Assembly (NCBI GenBank): GCA_022829145.1
Contig: CM040755.1
Location: forward strand, 21,969,063-22,033,062
Direction of reading: 5' to 3'
From: Albula goreensis
Lineage: Eukaryota > Chordata > Actinopteri > Albuliformes > Albulidae
DNA length: 64,000 nucleotides
This document shows positions 22,665-64,000 of this stretch, piece after piece (the stretch's first letter is position 1; each line of letters begins with the position of its first letter). A model generated the notes under the pieces. It made no database searches and was not told the origin of the DNA. It was given only the letters and a program-made list of their open reading frames with translations. The position numbers and the translations under genes are program-made.

Positions 22665-25600
22665 ATCACCAGCAGCGAGCCCACTGTCTCCTTGCTGCTG
22701 AAAACCCACAGTCTACGCAAATTTAACCTAGTACAAAGAGAAGGTTGCAAAATGTCCTGGGAGATATTTACATCTATGTACAATGTCTCATTTTACGCAT
22801 TACAAGAGGGAAATTTACACTGCAGAGACATTCACTCCAACATACCACAGGTGTCAAAAAAGATAATAAATAGGTTTTTTGTATTTTTTTTTCACCATTT
22901 AAAGAGTAGTTCTCCATGCTTTGTTACTGGTTTAAATTTCTCAGAACACAGCTACTGTCTTGGTTGGGTTATGGAAGATACATTTTTTTGGGGGTGGGGG
23001 GTGAAGGCTTGAAATTGTGATCTACTTATAATGACAACCTAATCTGTAAGGTTTACTGAAGGAAAGAACAGTCTCAATAGTACAAATAACATGGTGAGAA
23101 CTTGGTGGCCTAATTCATAAGTGCTTAGCTGCAAGGGTGGGTTGAGAGTTTGGGATTCTTTTTTTCTAACCAGAGGAATATAACTATATCAAAAAGCAGC
23201 TCAAATATGAATGTTTAGGATTCAAAGAGTAACGAGAGGACAGTGGCTTTGTTTGATTCAGCAGGAGGATAGCTTATTGATGTGTGCGTGTCTGTGTGTG
23301 TCTTCAAGACACACACCTTATTGGTGTGTGTCTCTGAGCCACCCTGACATGGAGCCAGTGGAACAGGGGAAGGATCATTGAGGTTTTATGGGCAGCCACC
23401 AAATGTCTCAGTAGGTATGCACATTTACTCTTGCTACATATCCATACTGGGGATCTGCAGCAAGCAGTGTCATCATCACTCCTATACAAAGCAAAATACA
23501 AAATATAAAGGTTCAGTTAATTAGGTCTACACCAGTGTTGACAGATTTGTCAGCTTTTATCCCCCTAAATGTTATCTGACACCGCCCATCCCCATCTTGA
23601 ATTGAACCTCTTACAAATTATCAAGACAAATCTCCCTTTCAACATATATTCTTTGAATATATGTTGAAAGCACTCCTGCTTATTTTGTCATATTTGGTGG
23701 TGGGTGGGTGGGGGTTGCCAAAAATTCTACATCTGGCTACCCTGGTCAACACTGAAATTCACTCATTGGGTTCTTAAAAAATTCCCCTACCAACCAGCAT
23801 TCACAATTTCAAGCCTTTGTTGATTTTAAAAGGTGGTACCAACAGAAATTAAAGGCATATATTAAAACCATGAAAGAGATGCATGAGATACATATAACAA
23901 ATACAAGTGTTGTAAACAACAGTAAATGATGCAGAACATAGTGACCATATACATTCTGTTGATGGGTATTGCCGTCAGCATGCTACATGTGTTTATACTT
24001 CAGAAATCAAGATGCATGTAAACATCAAATGTTCAAATAAGGGAACTTAAAATACTCAGATGTACAGAATGCCCTCAATGCCAATGAGGAAAATGCAAAT
24101 TTCCTTATCTGTAGGAGTAATTTTGGACTATAAAATGAATTCATACATGTCAAAATGTAAGTAGGTATTTGTGTATTTTAAATCATATTCCTGTAAGCAA
24201 CCCTTATACTTGCAATGGCAACAAAATCCGAAATGGGTAGAGGGAATGCCTATCCAATTCTAGCAGTTTTCTGCAGTTGGAGTTGGCCGATTTATAAATT
24301 GTTCCTGAAACAAAATATACATTAAAACCCTTACCTTATGTATCTTATGTGACGTACGTGTATTTATCATGTATAATTTTACAAGCAACATTTTTCACTG
24401 AACTATGAAATAGAGGGACGTCTCACAATACCCAAGATGATAATGAAGTACAGGAAATCAGTGTGGTTAAGAAAAAATGAATAAAATCAGCTATAAAAAC
24501 CATATTCTGGTTAAAAAAAGAAAAATCAAGAGTGATGCAGCCTTTTCAAACCACTTAAGATGTTATCTATATACATATGGAAATCAGGGTTTCATTAAAA
24601 TCAGAATTATTAATGTACTAATTTTCTGCTTTTGTATACAAGAACACTGTGTCTGCATTTAAAATGAAGGATGGCAATTTTGACATCTGGTTACAAATAG
24701 GGGTGCTTTTTGAATAAATTGTATACATGAGAGTGCATTACACTCAGAAACACACACAACACACACATGACACTCACAAACAATCCAAGTCTGGTGGCTA
24801 GCAAAAACTTAAAAACAAAACCAATAGCATTCAGAAACACCTGACAAACATGTACAGTTACTAAGCCAAATGATCAACAAAATAGAGTAGTGTAAAAACA
24901 GAGCAGCCAGCTCTTTGTCTGTCTGACCTTTCCCCATCTATTCTGCAATTGATAGAACATTTAAACTTTGTTTAATCTGCATTCTGAGACACACAAATTT
25001 GCAGGTGTAGAGATAAAGAGAATTAGGCGGGGGTCATTTAGATCTCTTTAAAAAAAATCAGGTAACTCTGGGGGCAGTTATTTTTTAATCAAACCATTTT
25101 TGGTATACAGCAAGGCGATTAAAATTGTCTTTAAATATGAAACACCTTGAGAGGGTTTAGAGGAATATCATATTCCTATCCAAAGAATCAATGCATTCAA
25201 TGTCCATGATAGCTGGGAAAAAAAACCACTTTACCCCCACCCTGTGGCCATGCAGAAAAATGACATCGCTAGCTGCAACTACTCAAAATGAGAGAAACTG
25301 TGTTGGCATCTCTTAAAAATAAAATTCCAGGCAAAATACAGAATAAAATAAAATAAACACAAAAAGAACTACTAGGTGGGACACTCTGGGTGGCTACAAT
25401 GAGCAAATTTTGGGTTATAGGAAAAAAGAATGAACAAATGAAATGAACAAAGAAAAATCAAAAACAAATTTTTCAGGGCTTAAAAAAAAAAAAGGAAAAA
25501 AAAACAGATAGGGTTGACATTATGACTAGTACTAATGAATATCCTGTTTATAGACCCACTGATGAATACACAAAACACCAACTCAGAGATGCTTTGACCT

Positions 25601-27408
25601 TTACAATGCCATATTGTTATACATGTACATTATTATGATATAATGGTTCTTAATTCTATCATATTTCTACTGATTTATGGCAAGAGTAGATCAATGAGTG
25701 TGTTTGTTCCTAAGTTATTTGATGTTATCTTTTGCTTGGTGTACCTTAATGGTACTTACGGAAGGTCTGAGTAAATGTATACTGTATAAAGGCATTTTCT
25801 TGGTTAATTTATTTGTAAAATAGTTCTGCAATAAAGCAAAGCATAATATACCTTTACTACTTTTAAACAAATTTATAATGTTTATGCTACATCATTAAGA
25901 ATGCAGTTTAGTTATTGAGTCTGAGAGAAGGGTTCAAAAAGGATGGTTTTCCCTAACTGCAATGTTCTGTTTGTGCCAGCCCAGGTGATTGGCTAATGGT
26001 AGATGATCTAATTTTGATGGCCCTGGTGATTGGTTGTTATTAGGCCATAACTGAGCAGAGGATCTGCATGGGAAACGGTCTTTAAAATACTGAAAATGTG
26101 AACACATTTTGGCCCATTTGAAAAGTGCTGCCCCAGAATAATCTGTACATAGATTTTTTTCCATTTTTTTTTTTTTTTAAACCTAACTGAGAGTGATGTT
26201 ACAGTACATACGTTATATACAACTGTGCAGTAATGTGTGGCAAAATAAATTATCTAGAAGGCAGCGAGAATACATTGTTTAACGTATATAAAAACTGTAC
26301 AGAATTTACGGGATTTTTTTTTTCAATTTTTTTAAAACTTTTTTTCCTTTAAACTAATATTGGCTCTGTAGTGTTTCAAGTCGCTTTCTCAGAAAAGAGA
26401 AAATAATGAAATGCCCAAGTAAAGGAACAGACAAAAAAAGAATATTCTCAGATAAAATTAAGTCTTTGCCTCCTGAATAACAACATTCTTTTGTCTCACC
26501 CCCCAACCCCCTTCCTTGTGCAGTTGTTTGCAGTGTACAGGTATGTAATGGTAGAGGCTGATTGATCCTGCATGCAAACAAATTTTCAGGGACTCCTATA
26601 AGCGGTTCCTCTCCGTTCCATTTCAGACACAGTGCAGATGAAGGTGCAGTCTCCATCCGAACTAGATTCTGATCTGTAACATCCTAAAATCCCCTCCCAC
26701 TGTTGCACACTCTCAGCTGTGTCCCTTCATTTAGCCACCGGGCCTCAGTGCGTGGCTGCCTTTGGCCTGCTGAGTGACTGACGCAGAGCTATCGCCATAC
26801 TCCTGGGCGCTTGATGTGGAGCTGCCACCTGACTGTTGCACTCCTGCCCGGTGATGAGGCCTGGGTTGCAGGGGGAAACCTGCAGTTTGCGCTCCTTCTG
26901 TAGTGCTGTTTTTGTGGGTCAGGGTCCATGCAGGACTCCTTGTACCTGCCCCCACTAGCTCACCCTTTCTGCTTTTCTGCGGTTCCAATCCGCACTTATG
27001 ACAAAACAGAGGTGGGGACAGTCCTTACCATAATTTTTGCTTAAGGGAACCAAAAACAAAAGAGAACATATCTTCAAGAACTCCTTTTCCAAAAACAGAA
27101 AAAAAACATCAGAGGGGGTTCAAGCCTCAAAGAAAAGGCATTTTGTTTTTTTGAACAAAAGCATTAAAAACTTGTACGATGAAAGTGCAATTTGTGTTTT
27201 CCCGGTAAAAAGATGCTTCCTCCTCTTGCAGGAGGGAGTCATAAGCAAATTTTTTTTTTAGGTTTTTCTTTTTATATATATAATATAGATTTTTTTGTTT
27301 TCCTCAAGAAATAATAATTCCTTTTCAAACTGGCTAGCCCTTACCATACAGTCTGTTGGATATCTTTTTGAAAGGTGATATTAGACAGCTTGTGTGTGTG
27401 GGTTCCTG
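21331..27408 (-). other. slc22a31-ankrd11 spacer and probable ankrd11 3' UTR
   Basis: No coding gene seen. The part adjoining 27409 must be ankrd11 3' UTR, but its end is unresolved. AATAAA in the ankrd11 sense occurs near 25807, 22457 and 22346 as candidate poly(A) signals. A pure A33 tract (+) lies at about 22631-22663 and T-rich runs at about 22443-22510. Hairpins at 23293-23333 and 23636-23670 are described separately. Confidence 0.55.
23636..23670. repeat. Perfect 16-bp inverted repeat (hairpin)
   Basis: The left arm 23636-23651 (ctttcaacatatattc) and right arm 23655-23670 are exact reverse complements, separated by ttt. It lies in non-coding DNA downstream of ankrd11. Confidence 0.9.
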
Positions 27409-54922
<27,514 letters not shown>

Positions 54923-54947
54923 CGTTCAGCTCTCGCCGTGCCAAAAC

Positions 54948-54974
54948 TCATTCACGCTTCCATCGCATCGTCAT
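54948..54974 (-). promoter_or_regulatory. Upstream ORF in ankrd11 5' UTR
   Basis: An 8-codon uORF (ATG ACG ATG CGA TGG AAG CGT GAA TGA) that contains a second in-frame AUG. A separate 3-codon uORF in another frame, ATG GAA GCG TGA (54963-54952), has G at -3 and G at +4, a strong start context. A fourth AUG at 54951 overlaps the stop region and its frame runs into the coding sequence. Such clusters usually reduce or regulate main-ORF translation. Confidence 0.6.
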
Positions 54975-57526
54975 CGACAGTCTGCCAGGAGAGACGCAGA
55001 TAGAGAGAGATGGGGGTTAACACCTGGCTCATCTGAACACAACTTTGTGCTTTTCAGATCTGGCACCATGCTCACTGCCCCCCATTTACACTAAGTGGAG
55101 CACTCCATTTTCAACACCCAGAGTTGAGGTCTGGCTCTTTAGCTGGCAAAGCAGGCAGGGTAATTCCCATGCCACAGTACATCATTTCACCCTGCTAAGG
55201 GTGGGCTGGGTCTGATTGCACTCCCAAATGTACAAGGTGTCTAAATGCACTAATGAAGCTTAGAAAAGATAGTACAATATGGTACAACAAAAAAGGTTTC
55301 ATATTTGGATACCTTTGTAGTCATGCTAAATAGGATAATAGCATGACTTTGCATTAAAAATGTTGATAAGGTTTATATTGGAAAACAATGATGGGGGTGG
55401 GGGGCGTCAGATCTGACTCTTCTGATACCTAAGCCTGCATTTATAAAATGAATCACTTAGGCTTATGTATCCAGGCAACCCTAGATTTATAATAATCCCC
55501 TTTTACTCAAGTATAAACATTACTGTTTCTGTGAACAAACAGCCAGACACAAACAAATTAATACTGTGACCAGCTGAAGACTCTGACTAGCACAAACTGT
55601 ATCAGAGCTTGTGCATTTTGTGCTTTAACATAGTACACCTGACCTGATATTGTCCAATGGCAGGGAGGACAGAGAGATCAGCTGGCCTCAGCTGGGAAAT
55701 TTCCATTAAAAGGGAGAGGATGTATGAGGGTGGTGGGGGGGTGGTGGAAAAAAATAGCCAAGGGATTTCTTCAGGAAGATCTAAGGTTGCAAAATGCCAC
55801 GTCTTGAAAAGAAAGGAAAAAGGAGAGGGGAGGGGAGGAGAAAGGAGGGGAGGGTGAGGGGGTGGACATGCCCTGCCCTGCTAAAGGTGCTGCTGCAGTC
55901 CTGCTTGGTGAAAGAGCTTCTAAGGCAACACTGAACTTCCTCCTGATCCTCTGCACCTCTGCACTCCTTTTTAAATCCATTTCCCTTCTTCAGAGAGCGG
56001 GGGGAGAAGAGGGGGGGAAAAACAAGCTCCCATGAAGGGGTGCTTCAGAGGAGCATGAATAAATGATATGTAAAGAGTTCCTTAATATTTTCTCATCTAT
56101 AATGCATTCTCTCAAAAGCAGTGTGCAGAGGGCTTGGCTGGGGACAAGGCACCGTCAGACTCTCCTCCTTTCTCGCCCTCCCAGGCAAACACTGGTTCTC
56201 CACACTGCCCTGGCGCCACCTCCCCCCCTCTGCCAACCCCGCCCCCCTCAGCAGCTCTCTTATTCAAAGAAAGCTATTTATATCCCAGAGCCAACAACAC
56301 AGAGCGAAAAAGCAATACTACTCTCTGAGCATATGGAAATCCGACACTCAGCCCTGCTCTAGACCAGCCCGGTTCTCAATCTCCAGCAAACAAATAAGGT
56401 CAAGTACTTATAGAGACTAATTAAAAATGTGGCATCCACACCCCTCAACGCCACACAAACCACACATTTTATTTATATATATTTATTTTCATATATATAT
56501 ATATATATATATATGAAAAAATTAGCAACAACATGTTTTAGGTTTCAGATTAACCAAGATGGCAACATGAAAGAATAGCATTTCTATGTATGCATAAGGG
56601 TTTTGGTATGGCGTTGGACCAAAGGGCACTTTTACAGTTTGAGTTCTAAACGTTTTAACATCTCAGGGGGAAGTGGCATGGAGGGGAACCTAGGGAAGGC
56701 GCAAGCAACACCAACCATCCTGAAGCAAGGACCCCACCGTTCCCTTAACACACCATCTCAGAGAATCTGCTGTCTGTGAGTATGAGTCTTTCCTGGTGAG
56801 CCATCAACGACATACTGTCAACCCAAATTCAAGTATGAGCATGAAGCCCAATAACACACACTGAGGATCTTGCAATGGCTAAGTGGAGCAAAGGTATTAA
56901 GTGTGTGTGTGTGCGCGTGTGTGTGTATTTGCCCTGTTAGACTACGTTGTGTCTGTGAGAAGGATAACTGAAAAGGTGGCATGGGCTTAGAATGAAACTT
57001 GGTTAAACTGCTGCTTACAGCATGAGGTAGAAATTATTACATGAGAGGCATTGGATGTACTTGTGCTACTGGGTGCCATCCAGAGTCTCACTTGAATATC
57101 TGGCAGAGTTGAAGGAGGAAAAAATAAATACATAAAAACTCTCACCTCCTCCCCCACCCCCGGATTCCTCAGTATGCTTTGAGAGGTCCAATGACTAGTG
57201 CTTGGGGTATGGTGCACACTGCTACTCCCTTTCTGAGGGTCTGCACAAATGGAGTGTCTGTATTTAAATTTCCCTTCTACAGCAGAGAACAGGTCTCAGT
57301 TTAAGCTTTTATTTAAGCTTATCGGTCAACATTGGTGAAAGATCATACACTAGCCATTATAATTGACTCAATGAGGGGCTGGAGGTCACTGAGGGTTTCG
57401 GGTGACCTTCATGCACCACAGACGTCTTTCCATATGATTAATTTGGCATACATTTATGAGATCATTTGTGAGATCCAAACCCAAAAGCTTATGAAGTACA
57501 TAGCAAATCATTTACAGCCTTTCAAC

Positions 57527-58874
<1,348 letters not shown>

Positions 58875-61800
58875 CTTTCTACAACTGCATGCTGAGAGCT
58901 GCTTGGGAAGACTGTTCTCAGCACAATCTGCACAGGTTGAGGGATGATGTCATCCACTTCCTTCCCAAGCTCCTTTTTTTTTTTTTTTTTTTTTTTTACT
59001 AGAGATGCCTAGGCTCTGTTTCTCAGAACTTCTAATTGTAATTCCCCAGATATACACATATAGGCTCCAAAAAAATGTAGCCTAAAAAACAATTCTAACC
59101 TAAAAAAGGCTGGGCCAAAGTTATAAATTGTCACTACCAGAGGCACAGTACACAGTACACAGTACACAGTACACGCACGCACGCACGCACGCACACACAC
59201 ACCTGACAATGCCCAGAGATACATAAAGAATCAACCACACTTTCAAATGTTTCCACTATGCCTACTTTGGTGTTCCAAAATAAATGCGTGTCATTATTAT
59301 TCATTTCCTAAATTTGGGCTCAACTGACCCCAGTTCAACCTCTGTGGTGGTGTTCTCAATCCCACTTCAGTGAAAATATAACATGACGTGACATTAAGAA
59401 TGCATGAACCTCCACACCGGCACTAGGGCACAGAAGATCGTGCATGGTCAGCCGCACGCAGACTGTTCCCTGAGGCTGCTAAAGCACTGCATCTCCTCTA
59501 AACAGCAGCCAGGATGGAAGCTGGAGGTTTTATTCTCTCCTTATGGTTCCCCCTCTGGAGAACACCCATCCAGACACCTGCTACATGGCCAGCTGCCTGG
59601 ACAACACTATGCAAAAAGGCAGAAAATGCCAAAACGGGCACACAGGCACCAAAACACTACCAAAACTCACCTCAACATTTGATGGCAGACAGTGAGCAAA
59701 TCTTAATTTCAGGGATATTTCCTGAGACTCCGCTTTTAAAAATACACCCAGATATTCAAAAGGGAGAATTCAAGAGTTCAAGGACATCAGTTTCTTTTTA
59801 CTGCGTGGAACCAACTTATTTACGGGGCAATAACTCAGACAATATAGGGCTGGTATTTTTTTTAATCAGCATAAAGCGTACAGTTTTTGGAAATGGCAAA
59901 GGCCATTTTTGGCTCTCGCCTTTGGTCGGCATGGAGTCTGGGAAAACACACAAACAGAGGAGCAGGAGAAAGGGACAAGTGCAGTCCTCATGAGAACCGA
60001 TCTGCAGCGATGATGGGTTAAGTTTTTCCACTGCAAGAGCTGGGGCCTTTTTATAGCACCCAGCACACCATGTGACGCGGCCTAATCGGTGTTTGTGAGA
60101 GCATGCCGTGCTGTGGGAAAGCACCTTCTCTCCGGCCTCAATCCACTCACAGTAAGGCTGAGTCGGACTTGTGGGCCTTCCCCACCAAAACCACACAATG
60201 GCAATGCAGCAAGATGGGGCACAGACTGCCACCATGACTACCAAGCATGGAACATCTTTTCAAAACAACACAGGCTTTTTTTTTTTTTTTTTTTAAGAGA
60301 AACATCAGGTCTACGTGCTGAAAATAAGGACACCATGGACTGATTGCAGGCCCAGAGGAATCCACAAGTTTCTGGTGCCTCTATAGCAAAAGCACCAAAA
60401 TAAAGTTTTCCAACAATTCCAACAATATCTTTGAGACATCGCTCAGGTTTGGGCTGAGAAATCCAGACAGCTGAATACTCTTTAGAGGGATATACCAAGG
60501 AGAATTGTCACATCTAAATGAGAAGCAGGGTCTGCGTATCAGGGTTAGCCTGGCTTACTAAGGAGGAGTCAGTCTAAGCTATGCCCCATGTACAGGCCAG
60601 CCCCTCTCAGCTGACTCAAGCTCACCGACATACTCTGGTTTGGCCAATAGGATCACGAAAGCACATCTTACTCAGCACTGCTCTGGCTCCAAGACTAGTG
60701 CAAATTTCCCAATTACAAACATGGGTACCAGTTACCCATCTGTGGTCAAGAAGAGGTCAGTACACCTCCAGCTGACACACACATACGGCACTAGGTTGTC
60801 GTAGGTGAGTCTTCATTCTGTCTGTTAGTGAGATGCTAACACCTCCACCTCAATGCATCCCCTCAGACAGCCTAGCACTCATAATCCCATCCAGCCTCCT
60901 CACACATTGGAGCACATTACCCTGGAGCAGCACTCCGCAGCTCACATACAAAAACACATCAATATGCCCACTGTCCCACAGCAAGGCAAAGTGCAGGTCA
61001 GGTTTCCCCCTGACTACAGTGGAGGGGACATAAATCATTTCTGGTTGACGATGGCAAAGGTAAATTGGGACACTAGTTCTTAATCATCACTTAAGTCCTT
61101 CTTGCAGGACCTGTAACTCACTCTTCCTATGTGGACTGTGCCCCTTGTCTATGTACATTTAATATAAGAGGCAGTGCAGCAGGGACTGTTTGGTGTGCAA
61201 ATACAGGACTGCAGAAAGCCAGCTGGGCCCACTCCAGTATCCAGGCAACTGGACCCAAATAAACTCCACAGCCCCATGACCTGCGCAAATTCGATTCATT
61301 AAGCCCCCTCTGTGCTGAAGGGGGGAAAGACAAACAAGCGGCATGGCGCTGGAGTGGGCCCGTGATTAAGAGCTGGGCTGGGGATACTCTGAAGGCCGTA
61401 GGGGATGCCTTCTCCCGCCCCACTTCCTCAGTCCTTCTTCTGTTCTACCCGGCAGGGAGAGAGTCGGAGATGGGACACTGCCTCCCACTAATTCTAAAAT
61501 CACACTGGCCTGTCTTGTCTGTCACTGAACACAGTTTACATTCTGCAAGCGTCAGTCTGAGGTTGATGTAAAGTGGAGTGACAAACCTGCAGGTGCTATG
61601 GGAGTGTGAGAGGAATTTTTTTTATATAATATAATTTTTATTATTTATTATTATTTATTATTATTTTTAAATAAACCTGGACAGGGTAGGCCACTGGGTT
61701 CCACCCTTCTGTCCCTTGTCTGCAGAGCGAGAGTGGTCTTGCTTAGCCCTGCTGGTTAACCCCATTAACTTTCATAATAAACTTACAGCAGAGAGCAGTT

Positions 61801-63930
61801 CTAGTCCTTATCCAAACACGAGTATCATGTGTGGTAAACGCAGATGTATGGCTGAGACTGTCAGTCTGGGAGTTCTCCTGCAGGGCCTGGATGTGTGTCA
61901 TGTCCTCCGCACGCCTTCCTCAGGAGGGAGATGGCTTCCCTTGATAAACAACATCCATCCAATTTCCTTCACCCTGCCCCCCACATCTACCTGCCTCCTT
62001 CCTACTGTCTCCCACACTCCCGACTCCTCTTAACTCCCTCTCCCACCAATCTCTCCTGTTCCTTCTCTCCTCACTCTCTCTCTCTCTTTCCACCCTCCCA
62101 TTGCATTGCAGTCTCTCCTGCCTTTTGTTGTCTCTTTTCTTCTCACTCTGCACCACAGCATCAGATGCTGCAGTCTTTACTGAGCAGATATGAGAGGAAT
62201 AGCAGGCATGGAGAAGAGGGTGACATACAGCCACAATAATACACATACAGAGCCTGTTGCCTAGCAATGCCTGACTGGAGCACGCATTGCCCAGGAGATA
62301 GCAGAGAGAGCCAATAAATAGGGCTCTGGTTCTTCCACTTAAAAGTTCCTCCACGTATGAGACCACCACAATCTTGCCTGTAACACTGGCCCCTGGTTTT
62401 GACCTTTCCTCCTCTCCCTACCTCCAACCTCCTATGCCAGTTCCATTCAGTCATGGCACCTTCCCCAACCACCAATAGATATGGGGTGGCGGAGGTTTAC
62501 AGCCTACTCCTTCACCAGATTCTAATTTAGAAGATATTCTGTTGTACTGGCTGAAAAATGTACAGTCAATGTATTGTATTTATTTACATTTATCTGAGCA
62601 TAGACAGAGATGCATATGGTCCGTCATTTGCAATTACATAGCAATAATTCTCCTGACCAGCCTTCCAAAAGAAAGACAGAAAATAGTCATTTTCAAAGCC
62701 TAGTGGGTCATTGGCTTTGATTAAGTAATCAAGCAGAAAATTTCAGAGACATTAGTTTAATTACTGGATTAGAAAAGCTTGAAAAGCATTGTACACAGAA
62801 CCATATATTCATATATTACATACATAAATGCCATTTGCTGGCCTTGGACAGTATCTCAGAGTTTCACATCTGGAGGACCTTGTTTACACAGAGTCTATAC
62901 AGAGCCCTGAAAATACTTTCCATACCTTGCAGCATTCAAAACATTAAGTGAAGAGGAGGGTTGAACCACAGAATAACACTTTGACAGGCCTATCATCTGC
63001 CATGAGACTGCCTTTTTCCACAGCAATGGAAAAAACTTCTCTTCACGGGTTAGGTCTGATTATGGTCAACCACCTATCTAAGACGGTGCTCACAAAGTGT
63101 GCCAGTGGTTAGAAAAGAGGTCATACAAACAAACAACAGCGCAGCTTTGTCACATTGTAGCATTGATCAAATAATTATTTGGATTAAATGTATGCCTGTT
63201 TCCTTCGAAAAGGGGTGTGATATGACAGTGTTGTAAATGCTTTAATGGTCATCAGAGTGCTTGAAATCTCCACCCTGCTATCTCAACCAATTTCCGTAAC
63301 ATAAACCACATGGCCAGTGGCACTTGGTTTTAAACAAGCTTTGTTAATGAGACTATCTAGTCAATGTGCACAGGCTACTTAAAGCACTGAATAGATGGGT
63401 AATTTTCTCAGTCAGTATTCAAGTTGGAATAATGTCTGTTGCAGTTTAAAACCCTGAGAAAAAGTGAATTACACACTTTAGAACTGAGTGACAGCTTCCT
63501 CCCTCCCTTCCCTGTTCAATGTAATCCTGCCCACCAATGCCAGGGCTCGCAGTTCTGTTTCCGTGACACCATAGGCCCCCCATCCCAACTAAAGCCATGT
63601 CAGGCCCTGGCCTCTCACAGAATGGAGGGCCCAGGGCCGGCGTCTGGGTTCCACCTTAATGGAAACATTATTCATTTAGAGGTAGTCTGTTTCGACCCAT
63701 TACAGTAATTTACCGGGGTTTTCTTGCGCACAGGGCTTAATCTAATCATCTACATATATAAATCTTGCTGGGAGGAGCTGGAAGGCCAATCTGGCAACTG
63801 ACTAATAAAAATAATCGCGACAATAATAATAAAGCGAGGGGCCCGTCCTGCAGAAATGGGCACTGAAGTAATTGGGGCGCTTGCTGGGGGGAAACCAGTG
63901 TGGTGTCAGAAATGTGGTCTGGTCGTGGCA

Positions 63931-64000
63931 GCTGTGTGGGCATAGCGGTTAGGGAGTTGGGCTTCAGATGGCAGGCTCAAAACCCTGGCTGCAGGCATAG
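63931..64000 (+). mobile_element. tRNA-derived SINE head, cut by the window edge
   Basis: The sequence gggcatagcggttaggg resembles a degenerate RNA polymerase III A box. About 30 bp further, gcaggctcaaaaccctgg resembles a diverged B box (GGTTCGANTCC). The 'agcggttagggagttgggct' start is typical of fish tRNA-type SINEs as I recall them. The body and tail lie beyond 64000. Confidence 0.5.

Overview
The window is vertebrate genomic DNA, almost certainly from a teleost fish. It has large spliced genes with canonical GT/AG introns, long CA/GA microsatellites, a Tc1/mariner element, hAT-like elements and a non-LTR retrotransposon tail of types common in fish genomes. The recognisable proteins match vertebrate DPEP1, SLC22A31 and ANKRD11. 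In human these genes all lie on 16q24.3 (recalled from general knowledge), so the window looks like a compact fish version of that synteny block. Nothing bacterial or viral was seen.

Layout. (1) 1-7006: the 3' half of a membrane dipeptidase gene (dpep1-like) on the + strand. Five coding exons, the stop codon, a GPI-type hydrophobic tail and a poly(A) signal are visible; the first exons lie off the left edge. Its large intron (698-5586) holds a LINE remnant and a complete but decayed Tc1-like transposon. (2) 7007-11654: a gene-free interval between two convergent genes. (3) 11655-20990: slc22a31-like solute carrier on the - strand. Nine coding exons join in phase to 1893 bp (630 aa). (4) 20991-27408: slc22a31 upstream region, spacer and probable ankrd11 3' UTR. 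(5) 27409-54981: ankrd11 on the - strand. All coding exons are present, including a 7.2-kb giant exon, with a start at 54922 and a stop at 27409. The reading frame is broken once, by one missing base in an A6 run (34699-34704). (6) 54982-64000: 5' intron of ankrd11, repeat-bearing, ending in the head of a tRNA-derived SINE.

The three genes are not a functional pathway. dpep1 is an ecto-dipeptidase, slc22a31 is an orphan transporter-family protein, and ankrd11 is a nuclear chromatin co-regulator. They are linked by conserved synteny.

The most interesting signals that ordinary annotation would miss are: (a) an in-frame 81-bp cassette exon of ankrd11 whose 3' splice site lies 35 nt downstream (transcript sense) of a (UG)58 tract, an arrangement known elsewhere to bind splicing regulators such as TDP-43; (b) four upstream AUGs packed into the last 60 nt of the ankrd11 5' UTR; (c) a minisatellite of about 30 copies of a 38/39-bp unit with higher-order structure; (d) an almost intact hAT-like non-autonomous element with an 8-bp target duplication and a large CA microsatellite inside it; (e) a perfect 16-bp hairpin in the probable ankrd11 3' UTR or spacer. 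I saw no wholly new multi-gene system.
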